A stretch of DNA of 31,982 bases from an uncultured Pseudomonadota bacterium (GCA_937891875.1 CALATR010000151.1:1-31982), one strand, 5' to 3'; shown: positions 1 to 7,871, numbered from the stretch's first letter. The notes: generated by a model not told the origin, from the sequence alone. Numbers and translations are program-made.

Positions 1-281
1 CGGATCATGAGCCCGCCGTAGTGACCCCAGTCCGCCGGCCACCAGGGCTGGCTGTCGGTCATGAGCGCGTGGAGATCGGCGTACAGCGCGTCCACGTCGA
101 GCTTCTCGAGCTCCTCGCGGTAGTCGAAGTCAGCACCCAGGGGGTTCGTCTTGCGATCGTGCTGGTGCAGGATGTCGAGGTTGAGCGCCTTGGGCCAGAA
201 CTCGGTGTTCGAGGTGCCCAGCGAGGTGTTCGCGCCGTGGGCGACGGGGCATCCGCCAGTGCGGGATCCGGACGAGGTCAT
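1..281 (-). CDS. katG: Catalase-peroxidase KatG, N-terminal fragment (cut by window edge)
   Basis: Bifunctional haem catalase-peroxidase that removes hydrogen peroxide. Only the first 93 residues are inside the window. They carry the typical KatG opening: an early GGCPVAHG segment, then NTEFWPKALNLDILHQH, a DFDYREE segment, and DSQPWWPADWGHYGG near residues 76-90, which lies just before the distal haem-pocket helix in this family. The catalytic Arg-Trp-His segment is outside the window, so activity cannot be judged. The start at 281 is preceded by GGAG about 5 bases upstream (GGAGCAACC-ATG). The gene is divergent from an ArsR-type regulator, which may control it (inference from position only). 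A TACGCT -10-like box lies at 352-357 on the same strand. Confidence 0.93.
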   Translation of the reverse strand, partial: MTSSGSRTGGCPVAHGANTSLGTSNTEFWPKALNLDILHQHDRKTNPLGADFDYREELEKLDVDALYADLHALMTDSQPWWPADWGHYGGLMI

Positions 282-351
282 GGTTGCTCCAGTACGGGAG
301 GGACGCGGGGTCGGGGCGGATCCTCGGCTCGGCGTGGGCTCCCGGGAGATC

Positions 352-357
352 AGCGTA
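352..357 (-). promoter_or_regulatory. Candidate -10 box for katG
   Basis: On the minus strand this reads GG-TACGCT-G, matching TANNNT and resembling the flanks of other candidate -10 boxes in the window. It would give a leader of roughly 65 bases before the katG ATG. No convincing -35 element is visible. Confidence 0.3.
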
Positions 358-440
358 CCGCCGACGGACCGCGCACCCGTCCCGGACCCGGCGGGGCGCG
401 ATCCGGCTCACGGGGAGCCCGGCCGGGGCAGCGGCGCGCC

Positions 441-468
441 TTGACGGGGGGCCCGACTGACCCATGAT
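441..468 (+). promoter_or_regulatory. Candidate promoter of the ArsR-type regulator gene
   Basis: TTGACG at 441-446 is a good -35 match. It is followed after 16 bases by CATGAT at 463-468, a weak -10. If this is the promoter, transcription begins near 475. The ATGs at 464 and 467 would then not be used and a downstream GTG (485 or 491) would be the start. Confidence 0.35.
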
Positions 469-480
469 GAGGACGTCATG
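463..480. promoter_or_regulatory. Inverted repeat CATGA-N8-TCATG, candidate operator
   Basis: The 18 bases CATGATGAGGACGTCATG have perfect 5-bp inverted arms. They overlap the candidate -10 and start region of the regulator gene. ArsR-family dimers bind imperfect palindromes at their own promoters, so this is a plausible autoregulatory site. The short arms make chance occurrence possible. Confidence 0.3.
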
Positions 481-805
481 TGAGGTGTGCGTGTCCGACT
501 GGAGTCCTGATCTCGCCATCGAGCGCGCCGTCGACCTGCTCGCCTGCATGGCCCACCCGGTGCGCCTGTCCGTGCTGGTCCGCCTGCACCGCGTGGGCCC
601 GGCCAACGTCAGCACCCTGCAGGACGAGCTCGGCGTGGAGCAGAGCGCCCTGTCCCACCACCTGCGCCACCTGCGAACCACCCGCCTCGTGGCCGGGGAG
701 CGCGACGGCAAGCAGGTCGTCTACCGCCTGCTGGACGAGCACGTCGGCTGCATCGTCGACGACACGCTGCAGCACGCCGCCGAGCTCGACGCCGCCGAAC
801 CCTAG
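464..805 (+). CDS. ArsR/SmtB-family winged-helix transcriptional regulator
   Basis: Small DNA-binding repressor of the ArsR fold, 113 residues from the first ATG. The family signature LLACMAHPVRLSVL lies near residues 25-38, the recognition-helix region QSALSHHLRHLRTTRLV at 60-76, and the wing GERDGKQVVYRL at 78-89. Cysteines are at 6, 9, 28 and 96. The first two form CEVC, but they are lost or partly lost if translation starts at the GTGs at 485 or 491. The GTG at 491 has GAGG 5 bases upstream, while the ATG at 464 has no clear ribosome site, so the start is uncertain. The classic metal-site CVC of ArsR/SmtB helix 3 is absent. It is divergent from katG, so thiol-based peroxide sensing is an attractive but unproven role. 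Its stop codon overlaps the stop of the convergent oxidase gene. Confidence 0.9.
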   Translation: MMRTSCEVCVSDWSPDLAIERAVDLLACMAHPVRLSVLVRLHRVGPANVSTLQDELGVEQSALSHHLRHLRTTRLVAGERDGKQVVYRLLDEHVGCIVDDTLQHAAELDAAEP

Positions 806-2397
806 GACAGCCCCACCTCCTCCAGGATCTTCGCGCTGAACACCTTCTTGCCGTCCTCGCCGATCAGCGCGTCGCGGGCGGCCTTCCAGCGGTCCACCCG
901 GGCTCCGAACCAGGCGCGCAGCCGCGCCTCGTCCATGCCGTGCTGCTGCCCCCAGTGGCAGGTGTAGGCGATCCCCTGCCGCTCGAGCTCGTCGAAGAGG
1001 GTGTCGTAGATCGCCAGGGTCCCCTCGTTGCGGATGCTCGGGAGCTCCAGGTACGCGTTGAGCGGCTTGATGTTCATGCCCAGGGTGGCGCGGGTCGAGG
1101 GCACGAAGCGCAGGGCGGCCGCACCCAGGAGGTGCTCGCCGCGGGCGGAGTGCTGGTCGAGCACCTCGTAGAGCACGCGCATCAGGTCCCCACTGTCGCG
1201 GTGGTCGGTGATGATCTCGGTGCTGGCTCCACTTCCGGCCGGCAGATTGTTGGTGCCGAAGAGCTGGCCCGGGTAGGCCTCGATGTCGCCCTCGGCGTAG
1301 AGCGCCTCGGTCTCGTCGGAGATGATGCCGGCGAGGATCGGGGTCGTGAGGTCGGTCGTGATCTCGCCGTCCAGCGCGTCGAACAGGCCCGCGATGAGGG
1401 ACATGACGTCCGACGCGATGGCGAGCGGCACGGGCATCGCGTGGGCGAGCACCGGCGGCGCGGGCACCTTCCACATGGTCGTCAGCCAGGCCGACGTCTT
1501 GCCGGACTCCGGGTACGGATGGAACACGACGTCGAGGTGGTCGGGGTTGTGGGGTCGGTCGGGGTGGAGCGAGCCCGTGTCCAGCAGGCGGATGGCGCGC
1601 CACAGCGCCGGGTCGTTCCGGTCCTCGAAGCGGGTGATCCGACGGACGAAGCGGTAGGCGGGCGCCGCCTCGAGCACGACGGAGAACACGACGCCGAGGG
1701 AGCCGAGGGAGACCTGGGCCGCGTGGAACAGGGCGTCGTCCTGGATGTGCTGCACGTGCATCCCGCACACCGAGGAGAGCCACAGCACGAAGGCCTCGGA
1801 CAGGGCGGGCTTGCGCTCGGGCTGCAGGAAGACGCAGCGGTCGGGACCGGTGACCAGCTGGATGCCGAGCAGGGCGTCGTGCATGGCGCCCACCCGCAGG
1901 TCAGAGCTGTGGGTCCCGGTGGCGACGGCGCCGGCGACCCGCTGTCCGTCCCCTGCCCCGCTGGTCTGCAGGCAGAAGCCCTCCTCCAGCAGCCGCACGT
2001 TGGTCATCGCGACCGTGCGCCCGCCACAGATCCAGAACGGGGCGAAGCCCTGGGCGCCGCGGCCGGCGGAGTACTCGGGGGTGAGCGACGCGGGTCCGAC
2101 CCGGAGCATGCCGCTCATGAAGCCGGGGTCGAGGATGACCTGGTCGGGCTCGATGATGGAGGAGAAGGACCAGCGGGTGCCGACCGGGCGCAGGCGCAGC
2201 TGCCGCGCAAAGCAGTAGCGGAGCAGCTCGCGGACCGCGCCCAGCTGGGGGGCGAGCGCGCCCGCGGCGGTCAGATCGGGGCCGTGGGCCAGGGGCGTCA
2301 CGTACAGGGGCACCGCACCCTTCTGGATGGTGCCGCTGAAGTTGCTCCAGCTGGTCAGGCTCTTGGTCTCGGCGTGGGGGAACTCGGGCAGGGGCAT
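802..2397 (-). CDS. FAD-binding (PCMH-type) oxidoreductase, sugar/alditol or gulonolactone oxidase-like
   Basis: Flavin oxidase of the vanillyl-alcohol oxidase superfamily, 531 residues, probably oxidising a hydroxylated substrate. The FAD-binding region has RPVGTRWSFSSI near residues 70-81 and VAGAVATGTHSSD near 154-166, the pyrophosphate and isoalloxazine contacts of the PCMH fold. In many relatives the residue at position 76 is a His carrying covalent FAD (GxxHS). Here it is Trp, so the flavin is probably non-covalent. The C-terminal half is the substrate-binding cap and ends in EEVGLS. No signal peptide is seen. The start at 2397 has GGAGA 5-6 bases upstream. It follows a lipoprotein gene after an 18-base gap and is probably co-transcribed with it. 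The substrate cannot be assigned. Confidence 0.82.
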   Translation of the reverse strand: MPLPEFPHAETKSLTSWSNFSGTIQKGAVPLYVTPLAHGPDLTAAGALAPQLGAVRELLRYCFARQLRLRPVGTRWSFSSIIEPDQVILDPGFMSGMLRVGPASLTPEYSAGRGAQGFAPFWICGGRTVAMTNVRLLEEGFCLQTSGAGDGQRVAGAVATGTHSSDLRVGAMHDALLGIQLVTGPDRCVFLQPERKPALSEAFVLWLSSVCGMHVQHIQDDALFHAAQVSLGSLGVVFSVVLEAAPAYRFVRRITRFEDRNDPALWRAIRLLDTGSLHPDRPHNPDHLDVVFHPYPESGKTSAWLTTMWKVPAPPVLAHAMPVPLAIASDVMSLIAGLFDALDGEITTDLTTPILAGIISDETEALYAEGDIEAYPGQLFGTNNLPAGSGASTEIITDHRDSGDLMRVLYEVLDQHSARGEHLLGAAALRFVPSTRATLGMNIKPLNAYLELPSIRNEGTLAIYDTLFDELERQGIAYTCHWGQQHGMDEARLRAWFGARVDRWKAARDALIGEDGKKVFSAKILEEVGLS

Positions 2398-2415
2398 GGC
2401 TTCTCCACAGCCGAT

Positions 2416-2928
2416 CTACGGCGTCATCCCACCCTTGTCGGGCGGGGAGCAGGTGACGGTCGAGCCGGGTCGGCCGGAGTGCAGGCGGCTCACGACGACC
2501 TGGTTGACGGACTCGTCGCAGGCGGCGGGGATCGCGAGCTCGAGCCCGTGGGAGTCGGGATCACCGGGGTCGCAGCGCGGCGGGTCCGACAGGGAGGGGG
2601 CGGCGTCGTCGGGCAGCACCGGACAGACGAACGGGCCGGGGGCCTCGCCCATGAGCGCGCAGCGCACCCACACGTTGCGACCACCGGATCGACGCTTGCG
2701 AAGCACCAGCTGCCCGAAGCTGCCCCGACACTCCTGCGGAAGGACGACGAATGCGCTGTCGGACTGGCTGTCGTTCGCCGGCACGAGGTCCGTCGCCGGG
2801 GAGCAGGTGCTCGCGTCGGTCGCGTCGGCGCAGACGTAGCTGGACGCGGGGGCCGAGCGCGGGGCCATGAGCACCATGCGCGAGGTGCAGCCCGCGAGCA
2901 GGATCAGCGCGAAGAGGCAGGTACGCAC
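2416..2928 (-). CDS. Putative lipoprotein of unknown function
   Basis: 170-residue protein starting at GTG with a short export signal, (M)RTCLFALILLAGC. The lipobox LAGC gives a lipidated Cys14 and no Asp follows it, so outer-membrane location is possible. The mature part is small and Cys-rich (for example CADATDASTC and the C-terminal TCSPPDKGG), suggesting disulfides in an exported protein. I recognise no family. The GTG at 2928 is chosen because GAGGAGA lies 8 bases upstream and the lipobox falls at the right distance. The same frame stays open far upstream (to about 4158), but that part is antisense to a better gene. It is the first gene of a pair with the FAD oxidase. Confidence 0.75.
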   Translation of the reverse strand: MRTCLFALILLAGCTSRMVLMAPRSAPASSYVCADATDASTCSPATDLVPANDSQSDSAFVVLPQECRGSFGQLVLRKRRSGGRNVWVRCALMGEAPGPFVCPVLPDDAAPSLSDPPRCDPGDPDSHGLELAIPAACDESVNQVVVSRLHSGRPGSTVTCSPPDKGGMTP

Positions 2929-2971
2929 GGGATGGTCTCCTCGCCTGGGGGCTGCGGGACGATGGCGTCCC

Positions 2972-3000
2972 AGTCTAGCGGAGGAAGAACGCGGTTTCAG
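2972..3000 (-). promoter_or_regulatory. Candidate promoter of the lipoprotein-oxidase pair
   Basis: On the minus strand CTGAAA (four matches to TTGACA) is followed after exactly 17 bases by TAGACT (2972-2977) within GCTAGACTG. This is the most complete sigma-70-like promoter in the window and would give a leader of about 37 bases before the GTG. Confidence 0.5.
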
Positions 3001-3047
3001 GCGATGACAGGGGCTCGCGGTCTCCAGCGGGACCCGAACGAAGCCGC

Positions 3048-3053
3048 TAGGTT
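3048..3053 (+). promoter_or_regulatory. Candidate -10 box TAGGTT (GCTAGGTTG) before the 3082 gene
   Basis: TAGGTT lies in the context GCTAGGTTG, identical in pattern to three other upstream sites. Transcription would start near 3060, 22 bases before the ATG and just upstream of the GGAG ribosome site at 3072-3075. No -35 match is seen. Confidence 0.45.
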
Positions 3054-3081
3054 GAAGCGCCTCCCCTCCTCGGAGTCCGCC

Positions 3082-4248
3082 ATGCCCAAGCAGCAGAAGG
3101 TCGCCCACAAGGGCACCGTCGCGTTCGAGACCCAGACCGATCAGCGCGCGAACTCGGGTCAGTCGAACGAGTTCCTCAAGCAGAAGACAGGCCGCGGACT
3201 CGAGGCCGGCAAGAGCGGGGCCGCCGACCCGGACTTCGAGAAGAAGGCCGAGAAGTTCGAGATGGCCTTCGGCGCGGGCGCCATGAAGAACGGCGCGGTC
3301 AACAGCTGCGTCGACTCGATGATGGACCAGATCGCCAACAATGTCGCCGCCATCTGGAAGACGAAGCAGGGCGAGGCGGAGATGGATCTGGGCGCCGAGC
3401 TGGCACGCTACTGCGGCACCCGGCCCGACATGAAGGGCGTCGCCGGCGCAGTGCCCGCAGACCAGGTGAAGGCCCACATGCTGGACGGCGCCGGCAACGT
3501 GCGCACCAAGATGACGGCGCTCTACAACTTCGGTCGAACCTGGCAGAAGGAGCTGCAGGACCTGTACACCAAGGATGCGGTCGGCACCTTCGTCGAGACC
3601 CTGAAGGCGGAGAACGGCGACGCCGACACCGGGGCGCTCGAGTCTCGCATCGAGGAGATGGGCGACCGCAGGGGAGCGCGGCTCACCCCGACCCCCCGCG
3701 ACGCGGAGGTCACCCAGGTCGCCGTGCAGCCATCGACCCGGGGCGAGTTCGGTGACGGCTCGCACATGCAGAGCACCCGCACCGCCGAGCAGGTCGGCCT
3801 GACCAAGGACGAGGCGACCTTCCAGGGGCTCGACCAGGACGACTCCCTGCAGCACGGCGACGACTGGGAGAGCAAGCGGGTGCTGTGGGAGGAGGGCGCT
3901 CGCAAGTGGCTCATCAACGAGGACAACGTGTGGGTCGCGAAGATGCGCGAGCTGTCCTTGCCCCTCAAGGCCGGCCCGTCGGGCACCACCGACCGGATCA
4001 TGCAGACCCGCGAGCTGCTCGGCGTGTCCGACGCGGTCAGCTGCCGGGCTGCCTGCCTCGCCTACCTCCTGCCGATCAACGCCCACTCGATGGTCGAGAT
4101 CATGGAGGCCGCCAAGCCCTTCGGCGCCGACTTCACCCCGGGCCCGGCGATGTACCACTCCCTGGAGCCGTTCGGCTCGCTGGCAGCGTACGCCCCGGAC
4201 TCCACGTGGTGGGGCACGGTCGAGGAAGCGGCAGGCGGCGGCGAGTGA
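3082..4248 (+). CDS. Hypothetical protein, possible secreted effector or polymorphic-toxin-like protein
   Basis: 388 residues, start supported by GGAG 6 bases upstream. There is no signal peptide. The N-terminus is basic and polar (MPKQQKVAHKGTVAFETQT), followed by a helical, charged middle. The C-terminal quarter carries GPSGTTDRIMQTRELLG (from about residue 298), then ACLAYLLPINAHSMVEIMEAA around His335, then FTPGPAMYHSLEPFG. From memory, this Gly-Pro-Ser-Gly-Thr-Thr ... Leu-Pro-Ile-x-x-His-Ser ... Glu-Ile-Met pattern recurs at the end of bacterial polymorphic or eCIS-associated (DUF4157-type) proteins. I cannot confirm this here, and no DUF4157 HExxH motif is present. The next gene overlaps it by 4 bp, suggesting a coupled partner, perhaps immunity or chaperone. 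The function is unknown. Confidence 0.7.
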   Translation: MPKQQKVAHKGTVAFETQTDQRANSGQSNEFLKQKTGRGLEAGKSGAADPDFEKKAEKFEMAFGAGAMKNGAVNSCVDSMMDQIANNVAAIWKTKQGEAEMDLGAELARYCGTRPDMKGVAGAVPADQVKAHMLDGAGNVRTKMTALYNFGRTWQKELQDLYTKDAVGTFVETLKAENGDADTGALESRIEEMGDRRGARLTPTPRDAEVTQVAVQPSTRGEFGDGSHMQSTRTAEQVGLTKDEATFQGLDQDDSLQHGDDWESKRVLWEEGARKWLINEDNVWVAKMRELSLPLKAGPSGTTDRIMQTRELLGVSDAVSCRAACLAYLLPINAHSMVEIMEAAKPFGADFTPGPAMYHSLEPFGSLAAYAPDSTWWGTVEEAAGGGE

Positions 4249-5336
4249 GTCCCTCCACCCACACCTGCGCGCTCGGCGGCCGGGTCGTCGCCGCGCGACA
4301 CGCCGTTCCAGACGCCGCCTTCGACCTGGACTTCGAGGGCCCGACCGTCGGGTGCAACCACCTCCGGTGCAGCCGCTGCGACCAGCCGGTCCGTCAGGCG
4401 CCCGGGCTCTCCTGGGGCGCCACCGCTGACCGGCTCGCCGCGAGCGCGGACTGGGAGGCCCTCGCCGACGCCGGCGTGCTCACCCGCAACCCCGAGCATC
4501 GCCTGTACGCCTGCGCTTGCCGGGTGCACGTCGAGGACCACGACCGCGCCCTGGGCGATGCCGAGCAGTGGGATCACGACGAGGTGCCGCCCCCCTGGCG
4601 CTGCGCCGGTCACCCCGGACTCACCCTGCCGCTGGCGCTCGATGGGGTCGCCCTCGACACGGTGAGGGACGTGGTCGACGCGTTCGTCCGTCACGCCGGC
4701 AGCCCTCCGGCGGCGGCGCCGGCCTTCACCCGCGAGACGCCCACCGCCTGGTCCCAGCGCCTGGTGCACGTGCTCTACCCGCGTCCCGACGGCCTGCTCG
4801 ACGCCCTCGCCGATCTCCTGGACGCGGACAACCCGGTCGCCCGTGCCGCGGTGTCCGACCTCTACCGCACGACCCCCACCCTTCCCGGCGCCGAGCGCCT
4901 CGCCGACAGCCTGGTCGACCACCCGGAGCGCTGGTTCGACCAACCCAATCCGCTCTCACCCGCGGACGGGCTGGACCGCTGGGCCCAGGTCGCGGTGGCC
5001 CGACGCGCGGTGTGGACCGATCCCCTGGGCTCCCCCCTGGACGAGGGTGCCATCGAGGCCGTGCGCCACCTGGCCCTGCACGCACCGAGCCTCACCATCT
5101 CGCTGCTGCAGGCGATCGCCCGCCTCGATCCGGCCTGGCTCGCCACCCATGCCGGACGGATCGTCGAGAACACCGACAGCGAGGACGTCGCGCGCCGGAT
5201 CCTCTACACCCTCCGCCGAAAGCCTCCCGAGGCCGCGACCGCCGCAGTCGCCATGCTCGATGCGTGGCCCGGCGATCCAGAGGACTACCGCAGGCTGGCG
5301 GCGGAGCTGGTGCCGGCGGTGGTGCTGCCAGGGTGA
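4245..5336 (+). CDS. Hypothetical Cys/His-rich protein with helical-repeat C-terminus
   Basis: 363 residues, translated from a GTG that overlaps the previous stop (GTGA, 4 bp), so translation is probably coupled. The first third has CNHLRCSRC (Cys37, 42, 45), CAC (90, 92) with His95, and CAGH (120-123). This spacing suggests a structural zinc or metal site. The rest is leucine/alanine-rich and helical, resembling short HEAT-like repeats. There is no signal peptide or membrane segment. I do not recognise the family. Its tight coupling to the preceding putative effector makes a partner role (immunity, chaperone or adaptor) plausible, but that is inference from position. Confidence 0.72.
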   Translation: MSPSTHTCALGGRVVAARHAVPDAAFDLDFEGPTVGCNHLRCSRCDQPVRQAPGLSWGATADRLAASADWEALADAGVLTRNPEHRLYACACRVHVEDHDRALGDAEQWDHDEVPPPWRCAGHPGLTLPLALDGVALDTVRDVVDAFVRHAGSPPAAAPAFTRETPTAWSQRLVHVLYPRPDGLLDALADLLDADNPVARAAVSDLYRTTPTLPGAERLADSLVDHPERWFDQPNPLSPADGLDRWAQVAVARRAVWTDPLGSPLDEGAIEAVRHLALHAPSLTISLLQAIARLDPAWLATHAGRIVENTDSEDVARRILYTLRRKPPEAATAAVAMLDAWPGDPEDYRRLAAELVPAVVLPG

Positions 5337-5385
5337 TGGCGACGTCCGTCTTGACGTGCGCTGTGTCCGCGACGACATCCGTTCC

Positions 5386-6381
5386 ATGGACCTGCCCGCC
5401 CGCGTGATCCTCGAGGGATTCTCCAGCCCCTTCGCGTTCATGGGGGTCATCGCCCTGACGATCATCGCGCTGGGCATCGTCGTCGCCCGTGGCCCCCGCA
5501 CACCCACGTGGGTGGGCCTGCTCGTGCTCACCGTGCCGATCGCAGTGTCCGCAGGCCTCGCGACCTGGAGCCACGCCGAGATCATCGCAGAGCTCCGCGG
5601 TCCGCCCCCCGGGCTGGAGCCGACTCGCTACGCCACGCTGTGGGCGCAGAGCGTTCGGCCCGCGGCGAGCGCACACACCGTCGCCCTGTTCGGCGCAGCT
5701 CTGCTGGCCATCGGCATCGCCTGGCCGGACCGCCCGACGGTCGACGCCATGCCGACCTGGCGCTGGTTCACCCTGCCCGCGGCACTGCTTGTCGTGGGCG
5801 CGATGCTCGGCGCGGTGCTGATGTCGCTGACGCCCTACATCGCCGTGCTCCCCATGACGGTGACCGCCCTGGTCTGGTTCGCCGCAATACACACGGACAA
5901 CGCCGATCTTCGCGCGCGGACCGGCGTGCTCTTCGCGGTCGTATCGCTCCTCGCCTGGTCCAGCGATGCCGTGGCGGAACAGGCGCTGATGGGCAGCGCG
6001 GAGCACTACGACATGCCGTACACCGCGCCCTGGGGTCACGGAGGAACCGTCGCGTTCCCCACGCGCTGGGACCACCTCCCCGCCCTGCTGATCCCGCCGC
6101 CGTCGTCCTACTGGCTCCCACCGGCCTGGCTGGCCGGGTGTGCCGGGGGCGTCATCGTGCTGAGCCTCTTGCGCAGCCCGAACCCCGACGTTCGTCGCCT
6201 GATCCTCCCGGCCGTCACAGCGACGCTCCTGATCGCGAGCGTCTGCATCCCCTGCATGCTGGACCGGCCGGACATGGACGCCCGGGCCCCCCGCCCTCCG
6301 GATCCCCTTCCCCTGACGACCGACCTCCGCACCCTCGAGGACGACGAGCGCCTGCTCCCGCCCCCCGGACCTCGTCCATGA
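5386..6381 (+). CDS. Polytopic membrane protein of unknown function
   Basis: 331 residues with about eight hydrophobic membrane segments, for example FAFMGVIALTIIALGIVVA, WVGLLVLTVPIAVSAG, VALFGAALLAIGIAW and LPAALLVVGAMLGAVLMSL. A short acidic, Pro-rich soluble tail (LEDDERLLPPP) follows the last segment. No transporter or enzyme signature is visible. The ATG at 5386 lacks a clear ribosome site. It lies 49 bases after the preceding gene and overlaps the next membrane-protein gene by 4 bp (ATGA). The two membrane proteins probably work together. Confidence 0.75.
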   Translation: MDLPARVILEGFSSPFAFMGVIALTIIALGIVVARGPRTPTWVGLLVLTVPIAVSAGLATWSHAEIIAELRGPPPGLEPTRYATLWAQSVRPAASAHTVALFGAALLAIGIAWPDRPTVDAMPTWRWFTLPAALLVVGAMLGAVLMSLTPYIAVLPMTVTALVWFAAIHTDNADLRARTGVLFAVVSLLAWSSDAVAEQALMGSAEHYDMPYTAPWGHGGTVAFPTRWDHLPALLIPPPSSYWLPPAWLAGCAGGVIVLSLLRSPNPDVRRLILPAVTATLLIASVCIPCMLDRPDMDARAPRPPDPLPLTTDLRTLEDDERLLPPPGPRP

Positions 6382-7871
6382 CCTCGTGGGGCCAGTGGTG
6401 GCAGTCCTGGGCATCCACCCCAGAGGACCGGGTGCTGCTCTTCATGCTCGGGCTCGTGGTGACGATGATGGCCCCGCTGCTGCTGAACGCCATGCTGGGG
6501 CGCCGAGTTGCCGTGTCGACAGCCCTGGTTCCGCCGGTCCTCGCGCTGGTGGGTGCGCTCGCGGTGTCCGCGTGGCGGGTCGGCCAGCTGACGCCGCCTG
6601 TGTGGTCGATGATGCCGTGGGAGCCGGGGCTCGAGGTGCTGCGCCGGGGTCAGGTGCCGACCCTGTGTGCGCTGTGGATGCTCGGCGTCCTGAGCCTGGC
6701 GTGCGGCGTGGGGGTCGCCGCTCGACGCGACGCCGGACCCATCTCGGCGGTCCAGGCTGTCCTGTACCCCCTCGTCGCCGCGGCGTGGCTCCTCATCGGT
6801 TCGACCACGTGGTGGTTCAGCCCCCGGCTCATCGGGTGGTTGGCGCCACCAGCCACTGTCGCCGCGCTCGGCCTCGTCCTGGCGGGACTGCGGGTTCCAG
6901 CTTCGAAGGCGACCGCAGCCGCCCTGTCTGGTCGGCAGGTGACCGCCGCAGCCGCCGTGAGCGGGGCTGGGGCCTTGATGATCGGCTTCAAGGTCAGCCT
7001 CGCGCTGCTGAACCAGGTGCCACCCCTCTCGGGGGCGTACCTCTACACGCCCACCCCCATCGACGTCCTGCTCGGGTGGGGGGCGAGGTGGGCGCCGGCC
7101 TTCGGCATCGTCACCGTGCTGGTCGGACTGCTCCCCATGGTGCTCTGCGGGCGGACGATGACGTCCCCGGAGTCACGGAGGCGCACCCTGGCTACCACCG
7201 TCGGGCTCGGCGTCCTGGTCACGGTCGCGACGGCTCGGGTGGCCGCCGGCTTCGCCCTGCTGCCGGCCTCTCCCTACGCAGCGAGCGCCGAAGCCCTGGC
7301 CGAGATCTGTCTGCCCTGGGGCTCCGAGCCCCGACAGGGTGCCAAGGTGCTGGTCAGACCGGACGGCAGCACCGCCGTGCAGTGGGACGGCACACCCGAG
7401 GTCGCGGTCCAGACCGACCCCATGGACATCGCGATCGAGCTGCTCTCGTCGCCGTCACCGCACGGCGTGCTGCTCGACTCCGATGTGCTCATCGTCGCCA
7501 CCGCCGACACCCCCTTCGAGCGCATCCGCCCGGCACTGCACGGCACCCGGCTGACCAATCGGCAGGAGGTGGCCCTGCTGGTCCGTCATCACCGCCAGCC
7601 CGTGGGCATCTCCTTCGGGTTTGCCGAGGCAGGCGACTCCGCCCTGGTCCTCACCGCCACCGAGGGCCACTGGGTGGGTCCCGACGGGCGCCCTGCCTGG
7701 GTCTTCCTGGACACGCCCACGCCCCGCATCCTGCTGCGTCCTTCCCCGACCACGACCGTGCAGGAGATCGCCGACGTCTACGCGCAGATCGACGACCACC
7801 AGCGGTCCTGGCCCTACGAGCTGGTCGCCCCCTGGGATCGGCCCGAGATCCTCATCCGCACCCACCCCTGA
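6378..7871 (+). CDS. Polytopic membrane protein with C-terminal soluble domain
   Basis: 497 residues. About eight membrane segments occupy residues 15-300, starting with RVLLFMLGLVVTMMAPLLL. A soluble domain of about 190 residues follows. It contains GVLLDSDVLIVATADTPFER and LRPSPTTTVQEIADVYAQI, a two-part layout faintly reminiscent of ExbD/TolR-like periplasmic domains (weak resemblance). The ATG lies within the ATGA overlap with the previous stop, so it is translationally coupled. It is the last gene of the 3082-7871 run. No catalytic motif is recognised. Confidence 0.75.
   Translation: MTSWGQWWQSWASTPEDRVLLFMLGLVVTMMAPLLLNAMLGRRVAVSTALVPPVLALVGALAVSAWRVGQLTPPVWSMMPWEPGLEVLRRGQVPTLCALWMLGVLSLACGVGVAARRDAGPISAVQAVLYPLVAAAWLLIGSTTWWFSPRLIGWLAPPATVAALGLVLAGLRVPASKATAAALSGRQVTAAAAVSGAGALMIGFKVSLALLNQVPPLSGAYLYTPTPIDVLLGWGARWAPAFGIVTVLVGLLPMVLCGRTMTSPESRRRTLATTVGLGVLVTVATARVAAGFALLPASPYAASAEALAEICLPWGSEPRQGAKVLVRPDGSTAVQWDGTPEVAVQTDPMDIAIELLSSPSPHGVLLDSDVLIVATADTPFERIRPALHGTRLTNRQEVALLVRHHRQPVGISFGFAEAGDSALVLTATEGHWVGPDGRPAWVFLDTPTPRILLRPSPTTTVQEIADVYAQIDDHQRSWPYELVAPWDRPEILIRTHP

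Noticed and set aside
940..3081. Long N-terminal extension of the 3082 gene's frame
   Set aside because: The upstream part is antisense to the FAD oxidase and the lipoprotein. The ATG at 3082 has a ribosome site and a -10 box upstream, and sequence character changes there.
2929..4158. N-terminal extension of the 2416-2928 lipoprotein frame
   Set aside because: The extension is antisense to the 3082 gene. The lipoprotein signal and ribosome site place the start at 2928.
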